In this document: positions 33,171 through 42,464 of the stretch, one piece after another
How the letters are laid out: each line of letters begins with the position of its first letter
How positions within the stretch are numbered: the first letter of the stretch is position 1
DNA from: Anaerobacterium chartisolvens
GTDB lineage: Bacteria; Bacillota; Clostridia; Acetivibrionales; DSM-27016
DNA length: 64,000 bases
Direction: 5' to 3'
Assembly: GCF_003337415.1 (NCBI RefSeq)
Contig: NZ_QPJT01000016.1
Location: forward strand, 17,487 to 81,486
The notes under the pieces: model-generated
Database searches by the model: none
What the model saw: only the letters and a program-made list of their open reading frames with translations
What the model was told of the DNA's origin: nothing
Translations under genes and position numbers: made by a program

Positions 33171-33836
33171 TTACAGCAGCCTGTTGCCGTTGATTATGAG
33201 CTGAAAGCTGAGACCCAGAAAATCTGCCGCCCTTCGGTTCATTGTCATTCTGACAAGAAATATTTCAAAGTAATCCATAACCGGGCATATTTTTGTGTCT
33301 ATTTTTAATTCCAGAACGGCGGTTGAATCCTCCCTGCTTACTGATATTCTGGAATCCTCTACGGCATAGTTTACCCTGTCATGTATGTCAAAGGTCGCAA
33401 AATCCTGGTTCCTTACCCTGCTCCTGTGTACATCCGATTTATCGGCAAGAATTAAGGCTGCCGAAATTTCGCTTACCGCTGTTCCCGAATCTTCATCATG
33501 GTTCCCTATAGCCATCATTATTTCAGCAGCCTCCGCGTACTGCATACCCATTTTTACGAGAAGGTTATAGGCTGTAATAGCTCCGGTATGAGCGTGATCC
33601 ACACGGTTTACTGCATTTCCTATGTCATGGAGGTAGCCTGCTATCCTTGCAAGCTCAACCTGCCTTTGGGAGTATCCGAGGCTTTTCATTATCCTTCCCG
33701 CATTGTCGGAAACCATTGTTACATGTCTGAAGGAATGCTCAGTGTACCCCCTCTGCGCAAGCTGCCTTTCGGATATTTCCAAGAAAGCCTTTACTTCCTC
33801 ATTTTCCTTTACTTCCTTTAATGTAACAATACCCAT
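33171..33836 (-). CDS. HD-domain phosphohydrolase
   Basis: 221 residues. The HD signature is RIAGYLHDIGNAVN (about 65-78), with an upstream His in HSFRHVTMVS and later H82 in DHAHTGAI and NHDEDSG for metal. There is no GYP motif, so it is not a c-di-GMP phosphodiesterase of the HD-GYP class; the substrate is unknown. The C-terminal ~80 residues form a beta-rich domain (AVEDSRISVSREDSTAVLEL). It lies between scfB and secD, a place where Clostridia commonly carry this gene. Confidence 0.85.
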   Translation of the reverse strand: MGIVTLKEVKENEEVKAFLEISERQLAQRGYTEHSFRHVTMVSDNAGRIMKSLGYSQRQVELARIAGYLHDIGNAVNRVDHAHTGAITAYNLLVKMGMQYAEAAEIMMAIGNHDEDSGTAVSEISAALILADKSDVHRSRVRNQDFATFDIHDRVNYAVEDSRISVSREDSTAVLELKIDTKICPVMDYFEIFLVRMTMNRRAADFLGLSFQLIINGNRLL

Positions 33837-33899
33837 ATCAATACCTCATAATAATTATAATTCTCATAAAATAAATTTTTTATGTCTTTAAAGTTATAT

Positions 33900-34102
33900 T
33901 TATATAGGATGCGATAAAGATTTTACAAGCATGGAGGATATAATTGCTTACAGAAATTTTTAACTCCAACGAAAAGATGCCTTGAGGGGAAATGTCTCCC
34001 GGGTCTGTCATCAGGCACTTTTCTTAGATGTATTCCTTACGGGTCAAAAAAATTTCTTCCATCAAATTATATCCTCCATGTAAAATCTTTATCGCTATAT
34101 AT
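33900..34102. mobile_element. MITE-like repeat, copy 2
   Basis: About 203 bp, near-identical to 23185-23402 but without a short internal stretch (ACTCTAAGAGTCTTC region). The terminal inverted repeats are GCGATAAAGATTTTACAAGC and its partner TGTAAAATCTTTATCGC; the inner parts share GAGGATATAATT. It ends 12 bp after the 3' end of scfB. No coding capacity. Confidence 0.78.
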
Positions 34103-34113
34103 TTGGAAATAAT

Positions 34114-35457
34114 TTAATCCTGTGACTTTATCCATAGCGCACATTCTATTCTCTTTTTCTCAAGCTCGCAGCCCACACTGTAGGGAATGTCTATATCCCC
34201 GTTAAATTGATAGGCATTGGCGGCACATCCTCCGCTGCAGTAAAACTTCGCCCAGCATGAAGAGCATTCCTTTTTAGAGTATATGTTCGAATTTTTAAAC
34301 ACGCTTAATATGCTGTTGTTAAGCTGTTCATCAAGCACATTGCCCATTCTGAAATCCTCCATGCCGACAAATTGGTGGCATGGGTATATGTCCCCGTCAG
34401 GAGTAACCGCAAGGTATTCATGTCCCGAACCGCATCCCCTCAGCCTTTTCACAATGCACGGGCCCTGGCTTAAGTCAATCATGAAATGAAAGAAGTTAAA
34501 GCCCTCTCCGCGCCTTTGCCTGCTTACATATTCATACGCCAGCTTTTCATACTCTTCAAACAGAACAGGCAAATCCTGCTCTCTTAAGTCATATCCCGAG
34601 CCCTTTGCCGCCACAACCGGCTCTACCGAAATCTGCTTAAAACCCTCGTTTGCAAGATGGAGCACATCCTTGGAAAAATCAAGGTTATGCCTCGTAAATG
34701 TACCTCTTACATAGTATTTATCCTGATTTCTTGATTCAGCCATGTCCTTTATTTTAGGAAGAATGTGCCTGTATGTGCCCGAGCCGTCCACCTTAAAGCG
34801 CATACGGTCGTTTGTGCCCTCTCTTCCATCAATGCTTAAAACAACATTAGACATGTTTTCATTAATATATCGTTTAAATTCTTCATTTAGCAGCACGGCA
34901 TTTGTCGTAATGGTAAACCTGAAATTTTTATTGTGCTCGCGCTCCTTGCTTCTGGCGTATTCCACAACAGTCCTGACGGTTTCAAAGTTCATCAGCGGCT
35001 CCCCGCCAAAAAAATCTATTTCAAGATTCCTCCTGCTTCCGGACTTTTGTATGAGCAGGTCTATTGCCCTTATGCCGATCTCGGGAGGCATAACCATTCT
35101 GCTTCCGCCGAAATCCCCTGTGGATGCAAAGCAATACCTGCACCTTAGGTTGCAGTCGTGAGATACATGAAGGCACAGAGCCTTTACAACAGGCTCCTTG
35201 TCCAATAACGGCATAACCTGACGGTATTCATCCTTTGAATAAAGCTGTCCTCTTTCAATAAGGCCGTCAATTTCCAAAAGCGCCTCTTGTGTCTGTTCGG
35301 GCTTATACCTCCCCGACAGCCGGTCTATGGTATTCTTCTTATCCCCGTCCTCATAATACTGCAGCGCGTCATAGGCTACATCGTCAAAAATGTGTACAGC
35401 TCCGCTGTTTACATCTACTACTATGTTTGTTCCATGCATTTTAAATCTGTGAATCAT
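34114..35457 (-). CDS. scfB: SCIFF peptide radical SAM maturase
   Basis: 447 residues from ATG at 35457. The radical SAM cluster is DCNLRCRYC (C102, C106, C109). The C-terminal SPASM part has RGCGSGHEYLAVTPDGDIYPC and CSSCWAKFYCSGGC, which hold two auxiliary Fe-S clusters. An N-terminal RRE-like region (1-90) can bind the peptide. In characterised relatives (CteB, Tte1186) this enzyme forms thioether links between cysteines and other residues of the SCIFF peptide. The scfA gene is directly upstream with a hairpin in between. The longer frame to 35511 has no ribosome site. Confidence 0.96.
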   Translation of the reverse strand: MIHRFKMHGTNIVVDVNSGAVHIFDDVAYDALQYYEDGDKKNTIDRLSGRYKPEQTQEALLEIDGLIERGQLYSKDEYRQVMPLLDKEPVVKALCLHVSHDCNLRCRYCFASTGDFGGSRMVMPPEIGIRAIDLLIQKSGSRRNLEIDFFGGEPLMNFETVRTVVEYARSKEREHNKNFRFTITTNAVLLNEEFKRYINENMSNVVLSIDGREGTNDRMRFKVDGSGTYRHILPKIKDMAESRNQDKYYVRGTFTRHNLDFSKDVLHLANEGFKQISVEPVVAAKGSGYDLREQDLPVLFEEYEKLAYEYVSRQRRGEGFNFFHFMIDLSQGPCIVKRLRGCGSGHEYLAVTPDGDIYPCHQFVGMEDFRMGNVLDEQLNNSILSVFKNSNIYSKKECSSCWAKFYCSGGCAANAYQFNGDIDIPYSVGCELEKKRIECALWIKSQD

Positions 35458-35567
35458 TTTATGCTGTGACCTCCAAAAAAATATTCCTTCCCTGAAAAAA
35501 GCAATATGCATACTGCTTTAAAGGAGGATGAGTAGCCTTCATAGCATTGCCCCTATAGCAAAAAAAT

Positions 35568-35601
35568 GAAAAGTGAATAAACGCTTCACCTTCCACTTTT
35601 T
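35568..35601 (-). terminator. Attenuator-like hairpin between scfA and scfB
   Basis: AAAAGTG pairs with CACTTTT across an 18-nt loop, and CATTTTTTTGC follows on the minus strand. Its place suggests partial termination giving more peptide message than maturase message. Confidence 0.6.
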
Positions 35602-35639
35602 GAATTCCGCTTATGTACGTTTCTTCAATTAATAATTTA

Positions 35640-35780
35640 TTATTTCTTTTCGCAGCTTTGGTTTGCTACGGTGCAAGATGTTTTGCAGGCGGATTGGCAG
35701 GATGTCTGGCACTCCCCGCAGCCCCCATGGCTCATGCTTTCCTTTAATGTAGAACCGCTTATTGTTTTGATATGCTTCAT
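35640..35780 (-). CDS. scfA: SCIFF ribosomal peptide (six cysteines in forty-five)
   Basis: 46 codons: MKHIKTISGSTLKESMSHGG, then six Cys at positions 21, 24, 28, 32, 36 and 43, ending CEKK. The ATG at 35780 follows AGGGGGAAGAG. This is the near-universal clostridial SCIFF precursor (TIGR03973 type), modified by the adjacent maturase. Its biological role is not known in any organism, as far as I am aware. It is too short for usual gene finders, so it is easily missed. Confidence 0.97.
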   Translation of the reverse strand: MKHIKTISGSTLKESMSHGGCGECQTSCQSACKTSCTVANQSCEKK

Positions 35781-35821
35781 TGCTCTTCCCCCTATAAATT
35801 TTTAACGTAATACCTTTTAGT

Positions 35822-35856
35822 ACAAAACGCTAATGGCACAAAGTGCTAATGGCACA
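35822..35856. repeat. Direct repeat upstream of scfA
   Basis: ACAAAACGCTAATGGCACA (35822-35840) and ACAAAGTGCTAATGGCACA (35838-35856) repeat with a 16-bp period. They lie 42 bp before the scfA start, within the presumed promoter, and could be an operator. Confidence 0.5.
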
Positions 35857-35926
35857 CGGCGCCAAAACACAACATTCACTAATATGGCATAAAAATTATA
35901 GCATATCGGGAGATTATTGAAAAGTA

Positions 35927-36370
35927 TTATTTTCTTGTTCTTTTATGTCTCGCGCCACTGTTCCTTTTAAGGTTTATACAGATAATTCCCCCTATTGAGC
36001 TTGTCAAAACACATATTATCGTCATATAAATTACATTTCTGTCTATTTTAAAGCTGCCAAAGGCTGCGCTGCCTGCCAGATAGAGCACCAATACATAAAT
36101 AAGCCCTACCGCGCTTCCGTTCAGCCACCCGCGGCTTGATACATTCCTTGTGGCTATGAACCCTGCCGTAAACACGCTTATCATGGTGCCTATTATGACG
36201 GCGGAGGAAATATATTTTTCAGGGAAATCGGTATGTGAAAGAATGAAAGAAAATATTAGAAATACCGGTATGGTGACAGCATAGGAAATAATAATGCCCT
36301 TTCCTATTGAGGCAAAGCATATATGCTTCTTTACGGCATCGGGAATCCCCTGATTTGATTGCTTTTCCAT
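35927..36370 (-). CDS. TIGR04086 family membrane protein
   Basis: 147 residues with four transmembrane helices: GIIISYAVTIPVFLIFSFIL, VIIGTMISVFTAGFIATR, NGSAVGLIYVLVLYLAGSA and VIYMTIICVLTSSIGGIICI. The pattern 'G...ATR...GWLNG...G...Y' and its place between yajC and scfA match TIGR04086 proteins in Clostridia. The function is unknown; association with SCIFF is positional only. It ends in a basic tail (RHKRTRK). Confidence 0.82.
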   Translation of the reverse strand: MEKQSNQGIPDAVKKHICFASIGKGIIISYAVTIPVFLIFSFILSHTDFPEKYISSAVIIGTMISVFTAGFIATRNVSSRGWLNGSAVGLIYVLVLYLAGSAAFGSFKIDRNVIYMTIICVLTSSIGGIICINLKRNSGARHKRTRK

Positions 36371-36490
36371 GTTAAAATACCCCCAATACGCTTATCCCAG
36401 AGACTTCCTTTCATATACGAAGGACTTCTCTGATACAGTATATTGAGGGCAGCTTAAGGTTAGAACTAAAAAGTTGTCAAATACCCGGCC

Positions 36491-36769
36491 TTACGACTCT
36501 ATTACCTTCTCAACCTCTTTTATTCCCCACCTTTTGAATTTTACCTTAGTCTTTTCCACCCCGGACTCAATAGTTATTTCATCGTCTTTAATGTTTACGA
36601 CTCTTCCCATCACGCCGCCTATAGTAGTTACATTATCACCCACTTTAAGAGCATTCAGCATTTCACGCGTCTTTTTCTCCTTCTTTCTCTGAGGCAGAAT
36701 AAGAATTACATACATGAGCCCGAACATTAACACTAAAGGTACCAGAGTAATTAACTGTTGCATAAACAA
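36491..36769 (-). CDS. yajC: Preprotein translocase accessory protein YajC
   Basis: 92 residues: one N-terminal membrane helix (TLVPLVLMFGLMYVILILPQRKKEKK), then MLNALKVGDNVTTIGGVMGRVVNI, the YajC signature. It binds SecDF in the membrane. The gene follows tgt by 53 bp, the standard queA-tgt-yajC order. Confidence 0.96.
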   Translation of the reverse strand: MFMQQLITLVPLVLMFGLMYVILILPQRKKEKKTREMLNALKVGDNVTTIGGVMGRVVNIKDDEITIESGVEKTKVKFKRWGIKEVEKVIES

Positions 36770-36822
36770 CCTCCCACTGTATATTTTTTATTTATTTCTA
36801 TCTGACATTGAATATAATACCA

Positions 36823-37953
<1,131 letters not shown>

Positions 37954-37977
37954 TTATCCTCATTTTAGTTTTACTGC

Positions 37978-39003
37978 TTATTTTATAAGCATTGCATCCC
38001 CAAAGCTGAAAAACCTGTATCCCAGCTCTACCGCCTTACCGTAAGCAGCAAGCGTGTTCTCCCTCCCCGCAAGGGCGCTGACCAGCATTATAAGAGTTGA
38101 CTCCGGCAAATGAAAATTGGTAATAAGAGAGTCAACCGCTTTGAATTTATAGCCGGGATAAATGAATATATCGGTCCAGCCTGTGCCGGGAAACAATGTT
38201 CCGTCATCGCCGGAGGCCGTCTCCAAAACCCTGCAGCTTGTAGTGCCGACCGCTACAACTCTGTTTCCCAAAGACTTAGACGCGTTTATTTTGTCGCAGG
38301 CCTCCTGAGATATTGTGTAAAACTCCGAATGCATCTTATGCTCCAATATGTTTTCACATTTTACAGGTCTGAAGGTTCCCAGCCCTATATGCAAAGTGAC
38401 ATATGCAATACCGATTCCCTTATTTTGAATTTCCTCGAGAAGCTCCCCCGTAAAATGCAGTCCCGCCGTCGGAGCAGCCGCAGAGCCCCTGTGCTCGGAA
38501 TATATTGTCTGGTAGCGCTCGGGATGCTCAAGCTTTTTGGTTATATATGGGGGCAGAGGCATAACACCTACACTGTCAAGTATTTTTTCAAATACCCCTT
38601 CATATTCAAATCTTACAAGCCTGTTTCCGCCTTCAATCACCTCAATTATCTCGGCCTTTAAAAGCCCGTCTCCAAAGACAAATCTGCTTCCCGCCCTTGC
38701 TCTTTTTCCCGGCTTTAAAATTACCTCCCATACGTCCCCGTTCAGCCTTTTTAAAAGCACAAATTCAATTTTAGCCCCGGTATCCTCCTTTTGGCCCAAA
38801 AGCCTGGCAGGAATTACTCTTGTGTTGTTTAAGACAAGGCAGTCTCCCTTATTCAAATAATGTACAATGTCCGTAAAGCTTTTGTGCCAAAGCTCTCCTG
38901 TCTGCTTGTCCAGCACCATAAGCCTTGACAGGCTTCTTTCCTCTAAAGGCTCCTGAGCTATCAGCTCCGGAGGCAAACAGTAATCGAATTCTTTAATGTT
39001 CAT
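37978..39003 (-). CDS. queA: S-adenosylmethionine:tRNA ribosyltransferase-isomerase
   Basis: 341 residues. Signatures are [14 protein letters not shown] at the N-terminus, [31 protein letters not shown] and [16 protein letters not shown]. It moves ribosyl from SAM to preQ1-tRNA to make epoxyqueuosine. A 12-bp inverted repeat sits in its short leader (39018-39054). It is followed by tgt. Confidence 0.98.
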   Translation of the reverse strand: MNIKEFDYCLPPELIAQEPLEERSLSRLMVLDKQTGELWHKSFTDIVHYLNKGDCLVLNNTRVIPARLLGQKEDTGAKIEFVLLKRLNGDVWEVILKPGKRARAGSRFVFGDGLLKAEIIEVIEGGNRLVRFEYEGVFEKILDSVGVMPLPPYITKKLEHPERYQTIYSEHRGSAAAPTAGLHFTGELLEEIQNKGIGIAYVTLHIGLGTFRPVKCENILEHKMHSEFYTISQEACDKINASKSLGNRVVAVGTTSCRVLETASGDDGTLFPGTGWTDIFIYPGYKFKAVDSLITNFHLPESTLIMLVSALAGRENTLAAYGKAVELGYRFFSFGDAMLIK

Positions 39004-39017
39004 ATTTTTTATACACC

Positions 39018-39054
39018 CTGTATCATTTTATCCATGCAGGACAAAATGATACAG
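39018..39054. promoter_or_regulatory. Perfect 12-bp inverted repeat in the queA leader
   Basis: CTGTATCATTTT (39018-39029) and AAAATGATACAG (39043-39054) pair perfectly over a 13-nt loop. On the minus strand it ends directly at the GGGTG that serves as the queA ribosome site. There is no U-run, so it is either a protein operator or an RNA hairpin affecting translation. Confidence 0.6.
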
Positions 39055-39105
39055 CATAATAAGCAAATTTACAAGCCGCAGCGGTAAAATAAAATTTTTT
39101 CAGTT

Positions 39106-40752
39106 CTATTCCACCTTTGCTCCGGTATAATAATATTCCAGAATCTGATCGTAAGTAAACCCCGCCTCAGCCATGCCCATAGCTCCCTCCTGACTCATGC
39201 CCACTCCATGTCCCCATCCCTTTCCCGTAAAGACATATCCCGTGGGATACGCGGCAAATGTCTTTTTAACTCCGTCTGCCCCCATAACGGTTACTTTCGT
39301 GTTTGTACCGACGGTTTTGATTCCCGAGGACGAAACAGCTTTCTTTCCGGCGGCCTGAAGCTTGATTGTGGCATTGTCGGATTTTCTCGCGCTAATATCG
39401 GCATCGGTGGAAATAGTGAACATTCCGCTTTTTAAGCCGAGCGCGCTTTTAAATGCTTCCCTGATATAAATGTATTTATCGTTTGTCCCCTCAACCTGAA
39501 CCTCCAAAGCCCTGCCCGCGGCAGTATACTGAAGCACCGAAACTCCCGTTATGCTTCCTAAGTCCCTTCCCTTGCTTTTTATTATATTTGACAGCTCCGA
39601 GTTGCTATAGCTTTTTGTCCAATAATAATTAGCCGAATTTGTAAGCTCATATTTATCCTCAACGCTTTTCAAGTATGGAAAGCTGCCTCCCCAAACGTTT
39701 TCAGAATCCTCCGTCCTGCCTCCGCTTGATGCAAAGTATAAGGTTTGGGCGGGCCTTCCGTCATATGTTACAATTTTGCCCTTAGTCTCGTTTACGGCAT
39801 TTGTGCAGGCCGCGGCCTCTTTGTCTGCCCCCCCGTACACCTGGCAGTGCTGTGTGGCGCAAAGGTCAAAGCCCAGCTTTCCGTGCTGTCCCATGCTGAC
39901 CATTGCATATGTCCTTGCCGCAACAGCCTGTGCTTTTATTGCCTCCTTTGCGGGGTATGCCCCTATTTCGCAGGGCACTACTCCATATAGGTACTGCTCA
40001 AAGGGAACTACATTTATAATTGTCATATCGCTTCCCGCAAGCCTGACGGCCTCAAGCCCTCCCCTGTACCTTTTGCCGTTAAGCGAAAACAGAGCTTCAT
40101 TATCATTTCCCATAGGGTCTATACGCAATTTCTCCGTACTGCCGTTAAACATTAAAACAGTATTTTTGCCGCTGTCGGTTAGTATTATCCTGTTGGACGC
40201 CGGCTCGATTACACTGTAGCTGCCCTGCCCTAATATTGCCGAAATACCTACGGTTATAGCTGACCTGGCGGTTTTTGAATCGCTGTAGAAGCCAACCCAT
40301 ACCTGCCACTTGCCGGAATACACAGGATATGCAGGAATGCCCTTCTGCTTCATCATTTCAGCCTGACGCACAGCCTCGGCATAGTCTTCACAGTCCTCCC
40401 CCACCTGTACATGGAACGGCCCTGTTTTCTCTCCCGAAGCAGCCTGTGAAGAGTCGGGGTCATATTCCTTTAAATCCCCGTTGCTGCTTACATAATATGC
40501 ATCCTTTCTGACTGTAATCTTCTCATTTGAGTTATATTCACACAGCATTTTAAATGAGCCGTCGTTATATGCCCCTATTTTAAGGCCGTTTTCGGCACCT
40601 ATCGTAACAGAGCCGGCTTGCGTTCCCTGAAAAAACAATCCTATTCTCACCTCTTCAGGTATGGCTGGCGCAGCGTGGCAATAGCCCCCGCTTAAGGCTG
40701 CAATGCATACAGCCGCTGCAAAGGGAATAATTTTCTTTAGTATAGACCTCAT
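39106..40752 (-). CDS. SpoIID/LytB-domain protein with SPOR domain
   Basis: 548 residues. A signal peptide is at 1-27 (FAAAVCIAALSGGYCHA). A SPOR-like segment (about 115-190; GPFHVQVGEDCEDYAEAVRQ) binds denuded glycan. The SpoIID domain follows: VPFEQYLYGVVPCEIGAYPAKEALK-like region with AVAARTYA, HCQVYGG, TLYFASSGGRTEDSENVW and GKGWGHGVGMSQEGA. SpoIID is a lytic transglycosylase that acts on stem-free glycan during engulfment. Whether this paralogue is sporulation-specific or vegetative is open. It precedes queA, a common clostridial order. Confidence 0.92.
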   Translation of the reverse strand: MRSILKKIIPFAAAVCIAALSGGYCHAAPAIPEEVRIGLFFQGTQAGSVTIGAENGLKIGAYNDGSFKMLCEYNSNEKITVRKDAYYVSSNGDLKEYDPDSSQAASGEKTGPFHVQVGEDCEDYAEAVRQAEMMKQKGIPAYPVYSGKWQVWVGFYSDSKTARSAITVGISAILGQGSYSVIEPASNRIILTDSGKNTVLMFNGSTEKLRIDPMGNDNEALFSLNGKRYRGGLEAVRLAGSDMTIINVVPFEQYLYGVVPCEIGAYPAKEAIKAQAVAARTYAMVSMGQHGKLGFDLCATQHCQVYGGADKEAAACTNAVNETKGKIVTYDGRPAQTLYFASSGGRTEDSENVWGGSFPYLKSVEDKYELTNSANYYWTKSYSNSELSNIIKSKGRDLGSITGVSVLQYTAAGRALEVQVEGTNDKYIYIREAFKSALGLKSGMFTISTDADISARKSDNATIKLQAAGKKAVSSSGIKTVGTNTKVTVMGADGVKKTFAAYPTGYVFTGKGWGHGVGMSQEGAMGMAEAGFTYDQILEYYYTGAKVE

Positions 40753-41034
40753 TTTATGACCTCCGTCTTGGCTTTTGTATATTTAACCCCTTGATTTGCA
40801 TATAGATATGTTACATTTCGACATCTGTTGATGTTTTCCTTCGCAAAAGCTTTAATTTTAATAATGTTGTAACATATTTTTAATAAACATTTTGCCGTGT
40901 TCTTTTTATAAATCATTTGACATATTATTTTATGGGTGGTATTATATATAAAAATTGTTTCAGCATAAATTGCTGAATTAAAGGCAAAATATAGTAAATT
41001 CTTTTTTGTATTTCACTATTTAAGCCTTTTATAG
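40753..41034. other. Divergent intergenic region before the lysine riboswitch
   Basis: AT-rich DNA between divergent genes. It contains a plus-strand promoter (40917-40945) and a small hairpin (TTCAGCA/TGCTGAA). I found no clear minus-strand promoter for the SpoIID-domain gene, and no gene. Confidence 0.5.
40917..40945 (+). promoter_or_regulatory. Upstream promoter of the asd operon
   Basis: TTGACA (40917-40922), 17 bases, TATTAT (40940-40945). A second -10 box (TATAAT, 41035-41040) lies just before the riboswitch, so the operon may have two starts. Confidence 0.7.
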
Positions 41035-41040
41035 TATAAT
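41035..41040 (+). promoter_or_regulatory. -10 box immediately before the lysine riboswitch
   Basis: TATAAT with a poor -35 (TTTCAC, 18 bases upstream). Initiation 7-8 bases downstream would begin exactly at the aptamer (GATAGAGGTGCG). Confidence 0.55.
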
Positions 41041-41046
41041 GGTATT

Positions 41047-41222
41047 ATGATAGAGGTGCGTCTTTACATAAGTACTCCTGCCGATAAAAAATGGGATTTG
41101 TATGAGGCAGTTGACGGAAAGGGTAAGATGCCGAAGGATATATTGACCCATGTAAATATATCCTGGTTGTACAGCTAATATCTGTGCAACTGTCATCAAA
41201 TATTTGGTGGAGCGCTATCAGT
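41047..41222 (+). promoter_or_regulatory. Lysine riboswitch (L box)
   Basis: Conserved elements appear in order: GATAGAGGTGCG, AAGTACTCCTGCC, GGAAAGGGTAAGATGCCGAAGG, TGGTTGTACAGC, ACTGTCATCAAATATTTGG and GGAGCGCTATC. The 5' GATAG pairs with the 3' CTATC to close the aptamer. It precedes lysine-synthesis genes, so lysine should repress them. Confidence 0.96.
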
Positions 41223-41267
41223 TCGGTAAACAAGGAATGTTTACCTCAGGTAATTCTGACAAGAACT

Positions 41268-41298
41268 GCTGGTATCTACGATACCGGCTTTTTTAATT
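41268..41298 (+). terminator. Regulatory terminator of the lysine riboswitch
   Basis: GCTGGTATC-TAC-GATACCGGC followed by TTTTTT. The upstream GGTAATTCTGACAAGAACTG region could form the alternative antiterminator. It lies 53 bp before the asd start. Confidence 0.88.
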
Positions 41299-41350
41299 TT
41301 AAAGCCGATATAAAAAATAATTTAAATTTTGGTTTAAGGAGGTTTTGATT

Positions 41351-42430
41351 TTGGACAGAAGGTTAAAGGTAGGCATTTTAGGCGGTACCGGCATGGTAGG
41401 CCAGAGATTTATAACTCTTCTCGATAATCACCCCTGGTTTGAGGTGGTTTCAATCGCGGCAAGCGAGCGTTCCGCCGGTATGCCCTACGAAGAAGCAGTA
41501 GGCGGCAGGTGGAAGCTTGATGTTCAAATGCCTGAGAGCGTCAAAAACATTATGGTTCGTAATGTAAATGACATATCCAAGATAGCAGATGAAGTGGATA
41601 TGGTGTTTTGCGCAGTGGATATGAAAAAGGAAGAGATAAAGGAGCTTGAAGAAAAATATGCGAGGGCTGAGGTTGCTGTAGTCTCAAACAACTCCGCTCA
41701 TAGATGGACTGAGGATGTGCCCATGGTAATACCTGAAATAAATCCCCAGCATGTCTCAATAATTGAAACGCAAAGAAAAAGACTTGGGACAAAAAAGGGG
41801 TTCATTTCAGTGAAATCCAACTGCTCTCTGCAAAGCTACGTACCTCCGCTTCATGCGCTTATGGGGTATCAGCCGGAAAAGGTTCTTGCCTGCACATATC
41901 AAGCCATTTCAGGAGCCGGAAAGACTTTTGGTGATTGGCCTGAAATTACCGACAACGTAATTCCCTATATAGGAGGAGAAGAGGAAAAAAGCGAAAGAGA
42001 GCCTCTGAAAATATGGGGAAGAATAGAAGGCGGTAAGATTGTAAATGCCTCAGGGCCTGTAATCTCAGCCCAGTGCTACAGGGTTCCCGTTCTGGACGGA
42101 CATATGGCGGCGGTATATGCCACCTTTAAAAATAAGCCCTCCAGAGACGAAATTTTGAGCTGCTGGAAGGAGTTTAAGGGTAAGCCGCAGATCTTGAAGC
42201 TTCCCAGTGCGCCTTCACAGTTTTTAACGTACTTTGACCAGCCCGACAGACCCCAAAGCAGGTTTGAAAGAAATGTGGAAAAGGGCATGGGCATATCTTT
42301 AGGCAGATTGCGCGACGACTGCCTGTTTGACTATAAATTTGTCTGTCTGTCACACAACACCATAAGGGGTGCGGCAGGGGGAGGCGTGCTTATGGCAGAG
42401 CTTCTCAAGGCCGAAGGATATTTGGACTAA
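41351..42430 (+). CDS. asd: Aspartate-semialdehyde dehydrogenase (archaeal/fungal type)
   Basis: 359 residues from TTG at 41351, 8 bases after AAGGAGG; a TTG at 41345 is too close. NADP-binding GGTGMVG (11-17), active Cys in SNCSL (C158), and SGAGKTFGDWPEI. Overall it resembles the archaeal and yeast ASADH branch rather than the E. coli-type enzyme; this branch is also found in some Clostridia. It reduces aspartyl phosphate to aspartate semialdehyde. It is first in the riboswitch-controlled operon with dapA and dapB. Confidence 0.94.
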   Translation: MDRRLKVGILGGTGMVGQRFITLLDNHPWFEVVSIAASERSAGMPYEEAVGGRWKLDVQMPESVKNIMVRNVNDISKIADEVDMVFCAVDMKKEEIKELEEKYARAEVAVVSNNSAHRWTEDVPMVIPEINPQHVSIIETQRKRLGTKKGFISVKSNCSLQSYVPPLHALMGYQPEKVLACTYQAISGAGKTFGDWPEITDNVIPYIGGEEEKSEREPLKIWGRIEGGKIVNASGPVISAQCYRVPVLDGHMAAVYATFKNKPSRDEILSCWKEFKGKPQILKLPSAPSQFLTYFDQPDRPQSRFERNVEKGMGISLGRLRDDCLFDYKFVCLSHNTIRGAAGGGVLMAELLKAEGYLD

Positions 42431-42464
42431 TTTATTCTAAGAAATTAAGAAAGGGTGTATTGAT

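Noticed and set aside
39004..39105. preQ1 riboswitch before queA-tgt
   Set aside because: No preQ1-I or preQ1-II consensus; only the inverted repeat reported above.
41045..41233. Minus-strand frame of about 62 codons
   Set aside because: It is antisense to the lysine riboswitch, has no ribosome site and reflects RNA conservation, not protein.
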